Part shown: positions 17,556-27,200 of the stretch, piece after piece | Position numbering within the stretch: the first letter of the stretch is position 1 | How the letters are laid out: the number at the start of each line of letters is the position of its first letter | NCBI RefSeq assembly: GCF_003952265.1 | Contig: NZ_CP034438.1 | Location: 2,232,001-2,296,000 of the forward strand | Direction: 5' to 3' | DNA: 64,000 nt | Source: Flaviflexus salsibiostraticola | GTDB taxonomy: Bacteria > Actinomycetota > Actinomycetes > Actinomycetales > Actinomycetaceae | The notes under the pieces: generated by a model | The model's input: the letters and a program-made list of their open reading frames with translations, nothing else | Database searches by the model: none | Told to the model about the DNA's origin: nothing | Made by a program: the position numbers and the translations under genes

Positions 17556-18726
17556 CCTTGAGCTTCATGCGCGTTCCTGTGTGGAGGATTGAGCGCTCGT
17601 AGATCTTTCCTGCGAGGGCGGCGAGGATTGGGATGGCGGCGAGACAGATGGCGATGGCGATGACGACGTCCATGACCGGCACATCGGTGAAGGCCGCCCT
17701 GACTGGGAGGACGAACGGGCTGAAGAACGGAACGAATCCTACGATCTGGGTGACGGTCGAGTCCGGGTTCTCGGGTACGTAGAACATCGCGAAGTAGAAC
17801 GGGATGAGGGACAGGAACACCATCGGGCCGGTGATCGCGCCGATGTCCTCCTGCCGGGAGACGGTCGCGGCGAGGCCGCCCGTGACGGAGGCATAGATGA
17901 TGTAGCCGAGCAGCACCCAGACGATGAGCATGGGGATGTAGCGGCCGATGTTGATCTCGGGCAGGAGACCCGCGATCGCGGCCGCCGCGACCATCGCCAG
18001 GACATAGGTGGCGACCATGGCGAGGATGGCGGCGCCGATGCCGAGGAACTTGCCGAGCAGCAGATTCCGGGGCTTGATCGTCGCGAGGAGGATCTCGACG
18101 ACGCGGCTCGACTTCTCCTCGACGACGCCGGTGGCGAGCATGGCGATGCCGAAGGCGATGACACCGTAGACGATCGCGGCCGTCAGGGTGCCGACCGTGA
18201 AGAGCACAGGATCGAACTCGGTGCCGCCGACGATCTCGGGCATGATCTGCTGCGCCTCGCTCATCGCCTCGAGCACGCCGGGTGCGGCCTCGTCGCCGAG
18301 CTGATCGCTGACGACGACGGTGGTCGCGGCCGATTGGGTGATCGATGTGATGACGTCGAGATTCTCCGCGCCCTCGAGCGCGAAGATCTGGGGGCTCTGG
18401 GGAGTGCCGTCGATGAGGGCGCTGACGTCCTCGTTCTCCTCGAGGACCGTCTCGGGGTCGCCGTCGAGGGGGACAACGGTGAGACCGGCGGCGCTCAGGG
18501 TGTCGGACAGCGGCATCGCCGTCTCGGTCACGCCGACGGTCGCGTCCAGCTCCACCACATCGGTGGCCGAACCCCCGCCCTCGACCCCCTCATCGTCCAG
18601 CAGGAAGCGACCGAGGACGCCAGCGGCGAGGATGAGGATGGTGAGGACGATCGTTGAGATGATGAGGGACTTCGAGCGCAGCTGGGCCTGGAGCTCGCGG
18701 CGCGCCACAAGAATCGTCGAGTTCAT
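17536..18726 (-). CDS. ABC-2 type exporter permease (NatB-like)
   Basis: The 396-residue membrane protein has one N-terminal helix (about residues 22-43), a large extracytoplasmic domain (about 44-165), and a cluster of five to six C-terminal helices. This is the layout of NatB/YhaP-type ABC-2 permeases, which export sodium or small amphipathic compounds in characterised cases. The cytoplasmic motif VEEKSSRVVEILLATIKPRNLLLGK precedes the membrane cluster, here named by its parts. The start overlaps the stop of the ATPase gene by 4 bases, confirming a two-gene transporter. The substrate is unknown. Confidence 0.87.
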   Translation of the reverse strand: MNSTILVARRELQAQLRSKSLIISTIVLTILILAAGVLGRFLLDDEGVEGGGSATDVVELDATVGVTETAMPLSDTLSAAGLTVVPLDGDPETVLEENEDVSALIDGTPQSPQIFALEGAENLDVITSITQSAATTVVVSDQLGDEAAPGVLEAMSEAQQIMPEIVGGTEFDPVLFTVGTLTAAIVYGVIAFGIAMLATGVVEEKSSRVVEILLATIKPRNLLLGKFLGIGAAILAMVATYVLAMVAAAAIAGLLPEINIGRYIPMLIVWVLLGYIIYASVTGGLAATVSRQEDIGAITGPMVFLSLIPFYFAMFYVPENPDSTVTQIVGFVPFFSPFVLPVRAAFTDVPVMDVVIAIAICLAAIPILAALAGKIYERSILHTGTRMKLKDALRSR

Positions 18727-19640
18727 CGGGTCTCCTTCGACTGGGTGGTGACAACGCCGCGGAACAGCTCTTCAAGGTGCGGCCTGCGGCGATAGAACTC
18801 GTAGACAGGGCCGTGGGCGAGGGCAGATTTGAGGATCTGCTGCTCATCGAAATCCGGTCGCGGTGCCACCAGCCTTCGCAGCACCCGTTCGCCCCGCTGC
18901 TCCTGCAGCGCGGTTGCCAGCCCAAGATGCTCGAAGGAGGCGGTCGATCCGGCGTCGGTGACGATCTCGTACTCCGGCTGGTCGGTCTGCCGCAGCTCGT
19001 CGATCTCGCCGACGGTCACCATGGCGCCCTCGGAGATGATGCCGACGCGGTCGCAGAGATTCTCGACCAGGCTGAGCTGGTGCGAGGAGAAGATGACGGG
19101 CACGCCCTCGCGGGTCTTCTCCCGCAGGACATCGCTCATGACGTCGACGGCGACCGGGTCGAGGCCGGAGAACGGCTCATCGAGGACCATGATCGTCGGA
19201 TCCGAGACGAGGGCCGCGGCGAGCTGGACGCGCTGCTGGTTGCCGAGCGACAGGGTCTGGACCAGGTCGTCCCGGCGGTGGGCGATGTCGAGCTTTTCGG
19301 TCCACCGCTCCATGGCATCCGCCGCCTCATCGGCGGAGAGTCCGTGGAGCCGGGCCAGATAGATGAGCTGCTCGCCGACCTTCATCCGCGGGTACAGCCC
19401 GCGCTCCTCGGGCATGTAACCGATGTCGCGCCGGATGTCGTGGTCGAGCGGCTGGCCCTGCCAGGTGACGCGGCCGGAATCGGCGGCGAGCACGCCGAGG
19501 ATGATGCGCATGGCGGTGGTCTTGCCCGCGCCGTTCGAGCCGACGAATCCGAACAGCTCACCGGGGTTGACGTGGAAGGACAGCCCGTTGAGGGCGGTGA
19601 CAGAGCCGTACGATTTGTACAGTTCCTCGATCGAGAGCAT
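18723..19640 (-). CDS. ABC transporter ATP-binding protein (NatA-like)
   Basis: This 305-residue ATPase energises the adjacent ABC-2 permease. Walker A is VGSNGAGKTTA, the signature is LSLGNQQRVQLAAAL, Walker B is IMVLDEPFSGLDP, and the switch His is in FSSHQLS. The C-terminal 90 residues form the DUF4162-type extension seen in NatA/YhaQ homologues, with EYEIVTDAG and FDEQQILKSAL. It is transcribed first, and the permease follows with ATGA overlap. The Gln-rich signature (LSLGNQQR) is typical of this subgroup. Confidence 0.9.
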   Translation of the reverse strand: MLSIEELYKSYGSVTALNGLSFHVNPGELFGFVGSNGAGKTTAMRIILGVLAADSGRVTWQGQPLDHDIRRDIGYMPEERGLYPRMKVGEQLIYLARLHGLSADEAADAMERWTEKLDIAHRRDDLVQTLSLGNQQRVQLAAALVSDPTIMVLDEPFSGLDPVAVDVMSDVLREKTREGVPVIFSSHQLSLVENLCDRVGIISEGAMVTVGEIDELRQTDQPEYEIVTDAGSTASFEHLGLATALQEQRGERVLRRLVAPRPDFDEQQILKSALAHGPVYEFYRRRPHLEELFRGVVTTQSKETR

Positions 19641-19810
19641 GAAGCACCTTCAGGGTGAGAGGGTCATTGTGACGAGCGCGGTTCACTGTGACCTGCGCGA
19701 TTGCCACGAATAATCTATCCCACGGCGAAAATGGATTCAGCACACAGCAGTGATCGTGGCGCCCCTCACACGACCGTCTCGGTCGAATGCGCGTCAGCCG
19801 GCCGCGATTC

Positions 19811-20506
19811 TCAGCTGCTCCGCGGGTTGAGCCTCTCGTCCGTATCCGGCGTGCCGATCGGCTTCGGGTCGAGTTCGAGGCGGTGGAGGCCGTTCCACAG
19901 GAGATTGACGGTGTGGGCCGCGATCTCCTCCTTCGAGCGCGGCTGGACGGGCTCGCCCGCGTCGGCGGCCTCGCGCTCGGCGATCCACCAGATGCCGACC
20001 TGGGCGACGGCTCCGCCGAGGAGCTGCCCGTAGACGGGAAGGCTCAGCGGGTCGAAGCCCTGGCGCTCGAACAGGGCGGCCATGAGGACCGTCAGGTGCT
20101 CGGTCACCTCGCCGATGACGGGGGAGAAGACACCGGTCGATACGCCTGCCGGCGACTGGTGGGCGAGAAGGCGGTAGCCGTCCGGGTTCGTCTCGAGATA
20201 GTCGAGGAGGCCGACAATGGTGAGCTCGAGGGCCTTGCGCGGGGAGGACGCCTGCGGGAGGGACTCGGTGAGCATGGAGACGAGCAGGTTGATCTCCCGG
20301 TCGACGATGACCTGGTAGAGACCCTCCTTGCCGCCGAAGTGCTCGTAGAGGACAGGCTTCGACACCCCGGCCGCCTGGGTGATCTCCTCGATCGAGGTCG
20401 CGTCGTAGCCGCGTTGGGCGAAGCTGGCGCGGGCGATGCCGATGAGCTGGAGCCTCCGCTCGGACCGGGACATGCGCACTTTCCTCGCGGGAACCTGATC
20501 ATTCAT
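19811..20506 (-). CDS. TetR-family transcriptional regulator
   Basis: The N-terminal helix-turn-helix reads RRLQLIGIARASFAQRGYDA, then TSIEEITQAAGVSKPVLYEHFGGKEGLYQ, a textbook TetR DNA-binding domain presented here in two pieces. The C-terminal ligand domain (about residues 75-231) resembles TetR_C regulators of lipid or efflux genes, without a specific match I can name. Start at ATG 20506 gives 231 residues; a longer open frame through the tRNA region is not credible. An internal Met at 20473 is an alternative. It stands alone, upstream of the ABC exporter operon on the same strand, and could control it. Confidence 0.88.
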   Translation of the reverse strand: MNDQVPARKVRMSRSERRLQLIGIARASFAQRGYDATSIEEITQAAGVSKPVLYEHFGGKEGLYQVIVDREINLLVSMLTESLPQASSPRKALELTIVGLLDYLETNPDGYRLLAHQSPAGVSTGVFSPVIGEVTEHLTVLMAALFERQGFDPLSLPVYGQLLGGAVAQVGIWWIAEREAADAGEPVQPRSKEEIAAHTVNLLWNGLHRLELDPKPIGTPDTDERLNPRSS

Positions 20507-20584
20507 GTGACCAGTATTCCACGCGGAACCGGCCAGAGGCTTTGGCTCGCCCCCGTCCCAGCTGGCAGACTGAAGGGTGTGCGT

Positions 20585-20658
20585 TCCGCCCTGGTGTAAT
20601 GGCAGCACAGAGGCCTTTGAAGCCTTTAGTTCAGGTTCGAACCCTGAGGGCGGAGCCA
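20585..20658 (+). tRNA. tRNA-Gln (TTG)
   Basis: A complete cloverleaf is seen. The acceptor stem is TCCGCCC (20585-20591) with GGGCGGA (20648-20654). The anticodon stem GAGGC/GCCTT encloses the loop CTTTGAA with anticodon TTG at 20617-20619. The T arm TCAGG-TTCGAAC-CCTGA is canonical. The discriminator G and an encoded CCA end at 20658. It lies between tetR and glmU. Confidence 0.95.
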
Positions 20659-20712
20659 CAGATCGGGATCCGGCGCACAGAGTCGGCATTCCCACGTAGT
20701 GTTGGGATCGTG

Positions 20713-21726
20713 ATGAGAGAGACGACCATGCCCCGCCCGACGGTCATTGTTCTGGCCGCGGGTGCGGGGACACGGATGAAATCTGCAACCCCGAAAGTCC
20801 TGCATGACGTGTGCGGACGATCCCTCGTCGGCCACGTTCTTCACGCCGCCTCGGCGGTTGACCCAGACCGCCTCGTCGTCGTCGTGCGCCACGAGCGCGA
20901 CCTCGTCGCGGCCCACATCTCCGCCATCGCCCCGCACGCCATCATCGCCGACCAGGATGAGGTGCCGGGAACCGGTCGGGCCGTCTGGTGCGGCCTGCAG
21001 GCGCTCCCCGAGGATCTCGAGGGACCCGTTCTTGTGACGGCCGCCGACACCCCGCTCCTCGACGGCGACACCCTTGTTGCCCTCATGGCTGCGCACACGG
21101 GCAACGACATCACCGTCCTCACGACCCACGTTCCCGACCCGACCGGTTACGGCCGGATCGTCCGGGACGAGAACGGCATCATCTCCTCGATCGTCGAGCA
21201 TCGCGACGCGACGCCGGAGCAGCTCGAGATCGACGAGATCAACTCCTCCATGTACGTCTTCGACGCCGCGATTCTGCGGAGCATGCTCGGCGGCCTCGGT
21301 ACGGACAACGCCCAGGGGGAGATGTACCTGACGGACGTCATCTCCGGCGGCTACGGCCAGGGCCTGCGGATCGGCTCCTATATCGGCGATCCGCTGTGCG
21401 TCGAAGGGGTCAACGACCGTGTCCAGCTCGCCAATCTCCGCGCCATCATGAACCGGCGCCTGCTTGAGGACGCGATGCGGGCGGGTACGACGGTCGAAGA
21501 CCCGTCCTCGACCTGGGTCGAAGTCGGCGTCACCTTCGAACCCGATTCACTCGTTCGGCCCGGCAGCTACCTCACCGGCACCACGTCCATCGCCTCCGGC
21601 GCGGCGATCGGACCCCACGTCTATCTCGACTCCGTCGAGGTCGGCCCCGGGGTCGACGTCTCATTCGCGCGCCACGCACACACTTCTCTCTCAGTCGACG
21701 CTACGCAGAAGGACGGACAGTCATGA
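20713..21726 (+). CDS. glmU: UDP-GlcNAc pyrophosphorylase, C-terminally shortened GlmU
   Basis: The N-terminal uridyltransferase domain is complete: VIVLAAGAGTRMKS at residues about 11-24, QDEVPGTGRAVWCGL, VTAADTPLL, and the Mg-binding region CVEGVNDRVQLANL. The left-handed beta-helix that carries glucosamine-1-phosphate acetyltransferase activity only begins (STWVEVGVTFEPDSLVRPG, then ASGAAIGPHVYLDSV). The protein stops at 337 residues instead of about 460-490. The stop overlaps the prs start (ATGA) and no continuation is seen in another frame, so the truncation looks natural. The acetyltransferase step must then be done elsewhere. Starts at 20710 (GTG, with TAGTGT 7 bases upstream) and 20728 (ATG) are alternatives. 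Confidence 0.88.
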   Translation: MRETTMPRPTVIVLAAGAGTRMKSATPKVLHDVCGRSLVGHVLHAASAVDPDRLVVVVRHERDLVAAHISAIAPHAIIADQDEVPGTGRAVWCGLQALPEDLEGPVLVTAADTPLLDGDTLVALMAAHTGNDITVLTTHVPDPTGYGRIVRDENGIISSIVEHRDATPEQLEIDEINSSMYVFDAAILRSMLGGLGTDNAQGEMYLTDVISGGYGQGLRIGSYIGDPLCVEGVNDRVQLANLRAIMNRRLLEDAMRAGTTVEDPSSTWVEVGVTFEPDSLVRPGSYLTGTTSIASGAAIGPHVYLDSVEVGPGVDVSFARHAHTSLSVDATQKDGQS

Positions 21727-22703
21727 CCGGTATCCACTCCACCGGAGCCAAGCACCTCGTCATATCCAGTGGACGATCGCATTCAGCGCTCGCGTCCGAG
21801 GTGGCGGACTACCTCGAGATCGACCTCCTCCCGACGACGATCTATGACTTCGCCAACGGCGAGATTTACGTCCGGTTCGAGGAGTCGGTGCGCGGGGCAG
21901 ACGCCTTCATCATCCAGACGCACACCCCGCCGGTGAACAAGTGGCTCATGGAGAGCCTCATCATGGTCGATGCCCTCAAGAGGGCCTCCGCCAAGCGCAT
22001 CACCGTCGTCGCACCGTTCTACCCCTACGCCCGCCAGGATAAGAAGCACAAGGGTCGCGAGCCGATCTCGGCCCGCCTCGTCTCGGACCTGTTCAAGCAG
22101 GCCGGCGCGGACAGGATCATGAGCGTCGACCTGCATGCCGCCCAGACCCAGGGCTTCTTCGATGGCCCGGTCGACCACCTGTGGGCCATGCCCACCCTTG
22201 TTGAATATGTCCGCACGAGGATCGACCCGCAGAAGACCGCGGTCGTCTCGCCCGACGCCGGCCGCATTCGTGTCGCCGAGCAGTGGGCGGACCGCCTCGG
22301 CGGCACCCCCCTTGCCTTCGTCCACAAGACCCGCGACATCTCCCGCCCCAACCAGGCGGTCGCGAACCGCGTCGTCGGTGACGTCGCGGGCCGCACCTGC
22401 GTCCTCGTCGATGACCTCATCGATACCGGCGGGACGATCTGCGAAGCGGTCCGTGTCCTCCTGGAGGCAGGCGCGGCGGACGTCATCGTCGCCGCCACCC
22501 ACGGCGTCCTGTCGGACCCGGCGGTCAAGCGCCTCGCCGAGTCCGGTGCCCGCGAAGTCGTCGTCACCGACACGGTCCCGATCGAGCGGGAGAAGCGTTT
22601 CAAGGAGCTGACGGTCCTGCCGATCGCGCCGGTTCTGGGTCGAGCGATCCATGAGGTCTTCGACGACGGATCGGTCACGAGCCTATTCGAGGGCGCGCAC
22701 TAG
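21723..22703 (+). CDS. prs: Ribose-phosphate pyrophosphokinase
   Basis: This enzyme makes PRPP from ribose-5-phosphate and ATP for nucleotide, His and Trp synthesis. Family landmarks are in order: the flexible-loop region YPYARQDKKHKGREP, the dimer segment MSVDLHAAQTQGFFD, the catalytic histidines, VVSPDAGRIRVAEQW, and the PRPP loop VLVDDLIDTGGTI. Length is 326 residues. The ATG overlaps the glmU stop by 4 bases, so both are likely translated together, as in other actinobacteria. A strong terminator follows. Confidence 0.96.
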   Translation: MTGIHSTGAKHLVISSGRSHSALASEVADYLEIDLLPTTIYDFANGEIYVRFEESVRGADAFIIQTHTPPVNKWLMESLIMVDALKRASAKRITVVAPFYPYARQDKKHKGREPISARLVSDLFKQAGADRIMSVDLHAAQTQGFFDGPVDHLWAMPTLVEYVRTRIDPQKTAVVSPDAGRIRVAEQWADRLGGTPLAFVHKTRDISRPNQAVANRVVGDVAGRTCVLVDDLIDTGGTICEAVRVLLEAGAADVIVAATHGVLSDPAVKRLAESGAREVVVTDTVPIEREKRFKELTVLPIAPVLGRAIHEVFDDGSVTSLFEGAH

Positions 22704-22776
22704 GAGCGCTGTTCCTGCGGGCCGGACGGTTCGTTCCAGTCGGCGGGGGAGTCCTCACCCTGGTGAGTATGTGAGT

Positions 22777-22799
22777 GAGAGGGGCCATAGGCCCCTCTC
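22777..22799 (+). terminator. Rho-independent terminator after glmU-prs
   Basis: GAGAGGGGCC (22777-22786) and GGCCCCTCTC (22790-22799) form a 10-bp stem around an ATA loop, followed by TT. Confidence 0.75.
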
Positions 22800-22822
22800 T
22801 TCGCACGTCCGAGAGTCTGCGC

Positions 22823-22828
22823 TAGGAT
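22823..22828 (+). promoter_or_regulatory. Putative -10 element of rplY
   Basis: TAGGAT at 22823-22828 lies between the prs terminator and rplY and would give a leader of roughly 115 bases before the ATG at 22952. A clear -35 box is not seen. Confidence 0.35.
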
Positions 22829-22951
22829 ATGTGAGTTGCCTCGGCGAGGGAGGCGGTTCTGCCGCACTCCGTTATCGACGCGGTCCAAGTGTCACCCGGC
22901 ACGTGGCCTACGAGGCTCATGCACGAAAGTGCCGATATAGAAGGAGACACT

Positions 22952-23572
22952 ATGGTTGAATCCGTCAAGCTGACGAACACCGTCCGCGAAGATTTCGGCA
23001 AGGGCGCCGCACGTCGCCTCCGCCGCGCAGGTCAGATCCCCGCCGTCGTCTACGGACACGGCGCCGAGACCACTCACATCGCACTGGATGCGCACGAGAC
23101 GTTCCTCGCCGTGCGCTACAACCAGAACGCCCTCGTCACCGTCACGATCAACGGTACGGACCAGCTGGCCCTCGTGAGGGACATCCAGCGCCACCCGATG
23201 ACGTGGGACATCGAGCACGTCGACCTCATCGGCGTCCGCGCCGGTGAGCAGGTCGAGGTCACCGTCCCGATCACCGTCGTCGGCGAGCCCGCCCCCGGAA
23301 CCGCCGTCACGACGGATCTTCTCACCGTCACGATCCTCGCCGACGCGACGATGATCCCCGAGTCGATCGAGGTCGATGTCGAGGGCAAGCCCGCGGGCAC
23401 GCAGTTCCGCATCGCCGACCTCCCGCTCGGCGAGGGTGTCTCGACGGAGATGGATCCCGAGGACCTCGTTGTCTCGGTCATCGTCCCGCAGGGCGATACC
23501 GCTCTCGAGGAGGCCGACGCTGAGGCAGCCGAGGCCGCCGCAGCCGAGGGCGCCGCAGAGGACACTGAGTAA
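22952..23572 (+). CDS. rplY: 50S ribosomal protein L25/general stress protein Ctc
   Basis: The N-terminal L25 domain (KLTNTVREDFGKGAARRLRR, then GQIPAVVYGHG) binds 5S rRNA. The TL5/Ctc C-terminal beta domain follows, with VTVPITVVGEPAPGTA and IPESIEVDVEGKPAG. The last 25 residues are Ala/Glu-rich and disordered (EEADAEAAEAAAAEGAAED). A perfect AAGGAG at 22941-22946 fixes the start at ATG 22952, giving 206 residues; upstream in-frame starts are not used. It is followed by a terminator and then pth, the usual actinobacterial order. Confidence 0.95.
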   Translation: MVESVKLTNTVREDFGKGAARRLRRAGQIPAVVYGHGAETTHIALDAHETFLAVRYNQNALVTVTINGTDQLALVRDIQRHPMTWDIEHVDLIGVRAGEQVEVTVPITVVGEPAPGTAVTTDLLTVTILADATMIPESIEVDVEGKPAGTQFRIADLPLGEGVSTEMDPEDLVVSVIVPQGDTALEEADAEAAEAAAAEGAAEDTE

Positions 23573-23582
23573 TTGAACAGAG

Positions 23583-23609
23583 GAGCGCCCGGGCCACGCC
23601 CGGGCGCTC
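23583..23609 (+). terminator. Hairpin terminator between rplY and pth
   Basis: GAGCGCCCGGGC (23583-23594) and GCCCGGGCGCTC (23598-23609) pair perfectly around CAC, followed by TT. The pth ribosome binding site begins 5 bases later, so the hairpin could also modulate read-through into pth. Confidence 0.65.
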
Positions 23610-23623
23610 TTCATGGGAGTGGT

Positions 23624-24202
23624 ATGAGAGCAGTAGTTGGACTCGGCAACCCGGGCCCGAAGTACGCGAATACACGGCACAACGTCGGTCACATGGTGAT
23701 CGACGAGCTCGTGCGCCGCGCCGGCGGGAAGCTGACGGCACACCGCTCTCGCACCTTCCTCATGACGGGTCGGATGACGGCCGCCCCCATCGACGAGGGC
23801 GGCTTCGTCCTCGCGGTGTGCGACAGCTACATGAACGTCTCCGGCGGGCCCGTCAACGCACTGCTCAAATACTTCAAGATTGAGCCGTCGGAGCTCCTCG
23901 TCATCCACGATGATCTCGACCTGCCCGCCCACACGCTTCGCCTCAAGGACGGCGGCGGCGAGGGCGGGCACAACGGCCTCAAGTCGATCACGAACGCGAT
24001 CGGGACGAAGAACTACCAGCGGCTGCGGATCGGTCTCGGGCGACCGCCCGGCTCGCAGGATGCTGCCGACTTCGTGCTGAGCCCCCTCAAGGGCGCAGCC
24101 CAGACCGAGTACCAGGTGACCGTCGCAAAGGCGGCCGACGCAGTCGATGACGTGCTGACGATGGGCTTCGTCGCCGCCCAGGCACGCCTGCACGCGGGCT
24201 GA
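23624..24202 (+). CDS. pth: Peptidyl-tRNA hydrolase
   Basis: Pth cleaves the ester bond of peptidyl-tRNAs released from stalled ribosomes. The conserved VVGLGNPGPKYANTRHNVGH holds the catalytic His, YMNVSGGPV and VIHDDLDLP supply Asn and Asp residues of the active site, and GGGEGGHNGLKSI completes the signature. Length from ATG 23624 is 192 residues, as usual, with GGGAG just upstream. The stop overlaps the mfd start by one base (TGATG). Frames extending upstream are shadows over the terminator. Confidence 0.96.
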   Translation: MRAVVGLGNPGPKYANTRHNVGHMVIDELVRRAGGKLTAHRSRTFLMTGRMTAAPIDEGGFVLAVCDSYMNVSGGPVNALLKYFKIEPSELLVIHDDLDLPAHTLRLKDGGGEGGHNGLKSITNAIGTKNYQRLRIGLGRPPGSQDAADFVLSPLKGAAQTEYQVTVAKAADAVDDVLTMGFVAAQARLHAG

Positions 24203-27200
24203 TGGAAGCCGTCCTCGGCAGGCTCCGCAACGAGCCGACACTCTCCGAGCTCCCGCTCTCCCGGGATAAGCGCCTTGATGTGGCCATGCCACTCGGCCTC
24301 ATCCCCGGTGCCCTCGCCCTGCTCGCGAAGGACGGGGACCGCCCGACGGTCGTCGTCACCCCGACCGGTCGGGACGGCGACGAGCTGTTGGGCGCCCTCG
24401 CGGCGTACCTGCCCCGCGAGGAGCTCGACATCCTCCCCTCGTGGGAGACGCTCCCGCACGAGCGACTGTCGCCCCGCGCCGACACCGTCGCGACAAGGCT
24501 GTCCGTCATGCGGCGGCTCGCCCACCCTGAGGAGTTCGGCAGGCTCTCTGTCCTTATCGTCCCCATCAGGTCTCTCCTGCAGCCCGTCGTCAAGGGCCTG
24601 GGTGACATGGTGCCCGTCCGCGTCCGCACGGGCGAGGAGATGGAGCTCGAAGCACTGGCGACCGCGCTCGTCGACGCCGCCTACGTCCGTGTCGATATGG
24701 TCGAGTCGAGGGGACAGTTCGCGATCCGCGGCGGCATCCTCGACGTCTTCCCCCCGACGGAACCGCACCCGCTGCGCGTCGAGTTCTTCGGCGATGAGAT
24801 CGACGAGATCAGGTCCTTCTCGGTTGCCGACCAGCGCTCACTCGAGGTCGTCGACGAGGTCTATGCGCCGCCCTGCCGGGAGATCCTCATCGATGAGGCC
24901 GTCCGCGAGCGTGCCCGCCGGGCTGCAGACAGCCTGCCGGGTGCCCGGGACATGCTCGAGAAGATCGCGCAGGGCATCGCCGTCGAGGGGATGGAATCGC
25001 TCGCGCCCGTCCTCACCGAGGGCATGCACCCGATCCACGAGCTCTTCGACCCCGCCTCACGCGTCGTCGTCGTCCAGCCCGAGCGGGTCTTCTCCCGCAG
25101 CCAGGATCTTGTCGCGACGACGGAGGAGTTCCTGGCGGCCGCGTGGTCGTCGGCCGCCGCCGGCGGCGACGTCCCCCTCACCGTCTCGGACGCGTCCTTC
25201 CTCGAGATCGAGGATGTCGGGCGGGCGATTCGGGGCCGGGGTATGGCGTGGTGGAGCTTCGGCGGCTTCACCGGTGATCAGGAGCTCGACAGCACGAAGC
25301 GGGCTGTCGAGGCGCAGGAGCCGAAGCCGTTCCACGGCGACGTTGATGCCGCGCTGAGTGAGATGGGGATGCTGGCCGCGCAGGGCTGGTGGCCGACCAT
25401 CGTCGTCGAGGGCGGCGGCCTCGGCCGCCGCATCGCCTCCGAGCTCAATAAGCAGGATATTCCGGCTGAGTTCGTCACCGAGCTCGAGGAGATCCCCGGC
25501 GTCGTGACGATCACGGCGGCCCCGATCTCGACCGGCTTCATCATCCCCGGCGTCAGGCTCGCCGTCCTTGCGGCCTCGGATATCACCGGCCGCGGCGGCT
25601 CCTCGACGAAGGACATGAGGAAGATGCCGTCGCGCAGGCGCGCGACCGTCGATCCGCTTCAGCTCAAGCCCGGTGACTACATTGTCCACGACCGTCACGG
25701 TGTGGGCCGCTTCCTGCGGATGGACTCGCGTCCGATCGACGGCACCGATGGTGCGATGCGCGAGTACCTCGTTGTCGAATATGCGCCCTCGAAGCGTGGC
25801 ATGCCCGGCGATCAGCTGTGGATCCCGACGGACTCCCTCGATCTCGTGTCCCGCTACTCCGGTTCCGAGGCGCCCCAGGTGTCGAAGATGGGCGGGGCGG
25901 ACTGGGCCAAGGCGAAGGCGAAGGCCCGGAAGGCGACCGAGCAGATCGCGGGCGAGCTCGTCCGCCTCTACGCGACGAGGAAGGCGACGAAGGGTTTCCA
26001 GTTCTCGCCGGACACCCCGTGGCAGCGCGAGCTCGAGGATGCGTTTGCGTATGTCGAGACGCCCGACCAGCTCGTCACGATCGACGAGGTCAAGCGGGAC
26101 ATGGAATCCCCGACCCCGATGGATCGGCTCATCTCCGGCGATGTCGGCTACGGAAAGACCGAGATCGCGATCCGGGCCGCCTTCAAGGCCGTCCAGGACT
26201 CGAAGCAGGTCGCCGTCCTCGTGCCGACCACACTGCTCGTCTCTCAGCACCTCGAGACCTTCCAAGAGCGCTACGCGGGATTCCCGGTCACGGTGGCGGG
26301 ACTGTCCCGCTTCCAGTCCGAGGAGGAATCCGAGAAGGTCAAGGCCGGGATCAAGGATGGCTCGATCGATGTCGTCGTCGGCACCCACCGGCTGCTGACC
26401 GGCTCGATCTCCTTCAAGGACCTCGGCCTTGTCATCATCGACGAGGAGCAGCGCTTCGGCGTCGAGCACAAGGAGACCCTCACCCAGCTTCGCGCGAACG
26501 TCGACGTCCTGTCGATGTCGGCCACCCCGATCCCGAGGACGTTGGAGATGGCGGTGACAGGCATCCGCGAGATGTCGACACTGGCGACTCCGCCTGAGGA
26601 GCGCCACCCCATCCTCACCTACGTGGGCCCCTACGAGGAGAAGCAGGTCAGCGCCGCGATCCGCAGGGAGCTCCTGCGCGACGGGCAGGTCTTCTACGTC
26701 CACAACCGGGTCCAGTCGATTCGGGCCCAGGCGAAGAAGGTTGAGGAGCTCGTCCCCGAGGCCCGCGTCGCGGTCGCCCACGGCAAGATGAGCGAGAAGC
26801 AGCTCGAGACCGTCATCCAACAGTTCTGGGACCGCGAGGTCGACGTGCTCGTCTGCACGACGATCATTGAGACGGGCCTCGACATCTCCAACGCCAACAC
26901 CCTCATCGTCGACAACGCCGAGCGCCTCGGACTGTCCCAGCTCCATCAGCTGCGCGGCAGGGTCGGGCGCGGCCGCGAACGCGCCTACGCCTACTTCCTC
27001 TACCCGCCGGACAAGGCGATGACGGAGACCGCGGTGGCCCGCCTGCGGACCATCTCCTCGCACACCCAGCTCGGCTCCGGCATCCAGGTCGCCATGAAGG
27101 ACCTCGAGATCCGCGGGGCGGGCAACCTCCTCGGCGGGGAGCAGTCCGGCCACATCGCCGGAGTCGGCTTCGACCTGTACGTGCGGATGATCGCCGAACA

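Noticed and set aside
21640..21730. glmU truncation explained by a frameshift.
   Set aside because: The prs gene begins on the glmU stop codon, so no room exists for the missing beta-helix in another frame.
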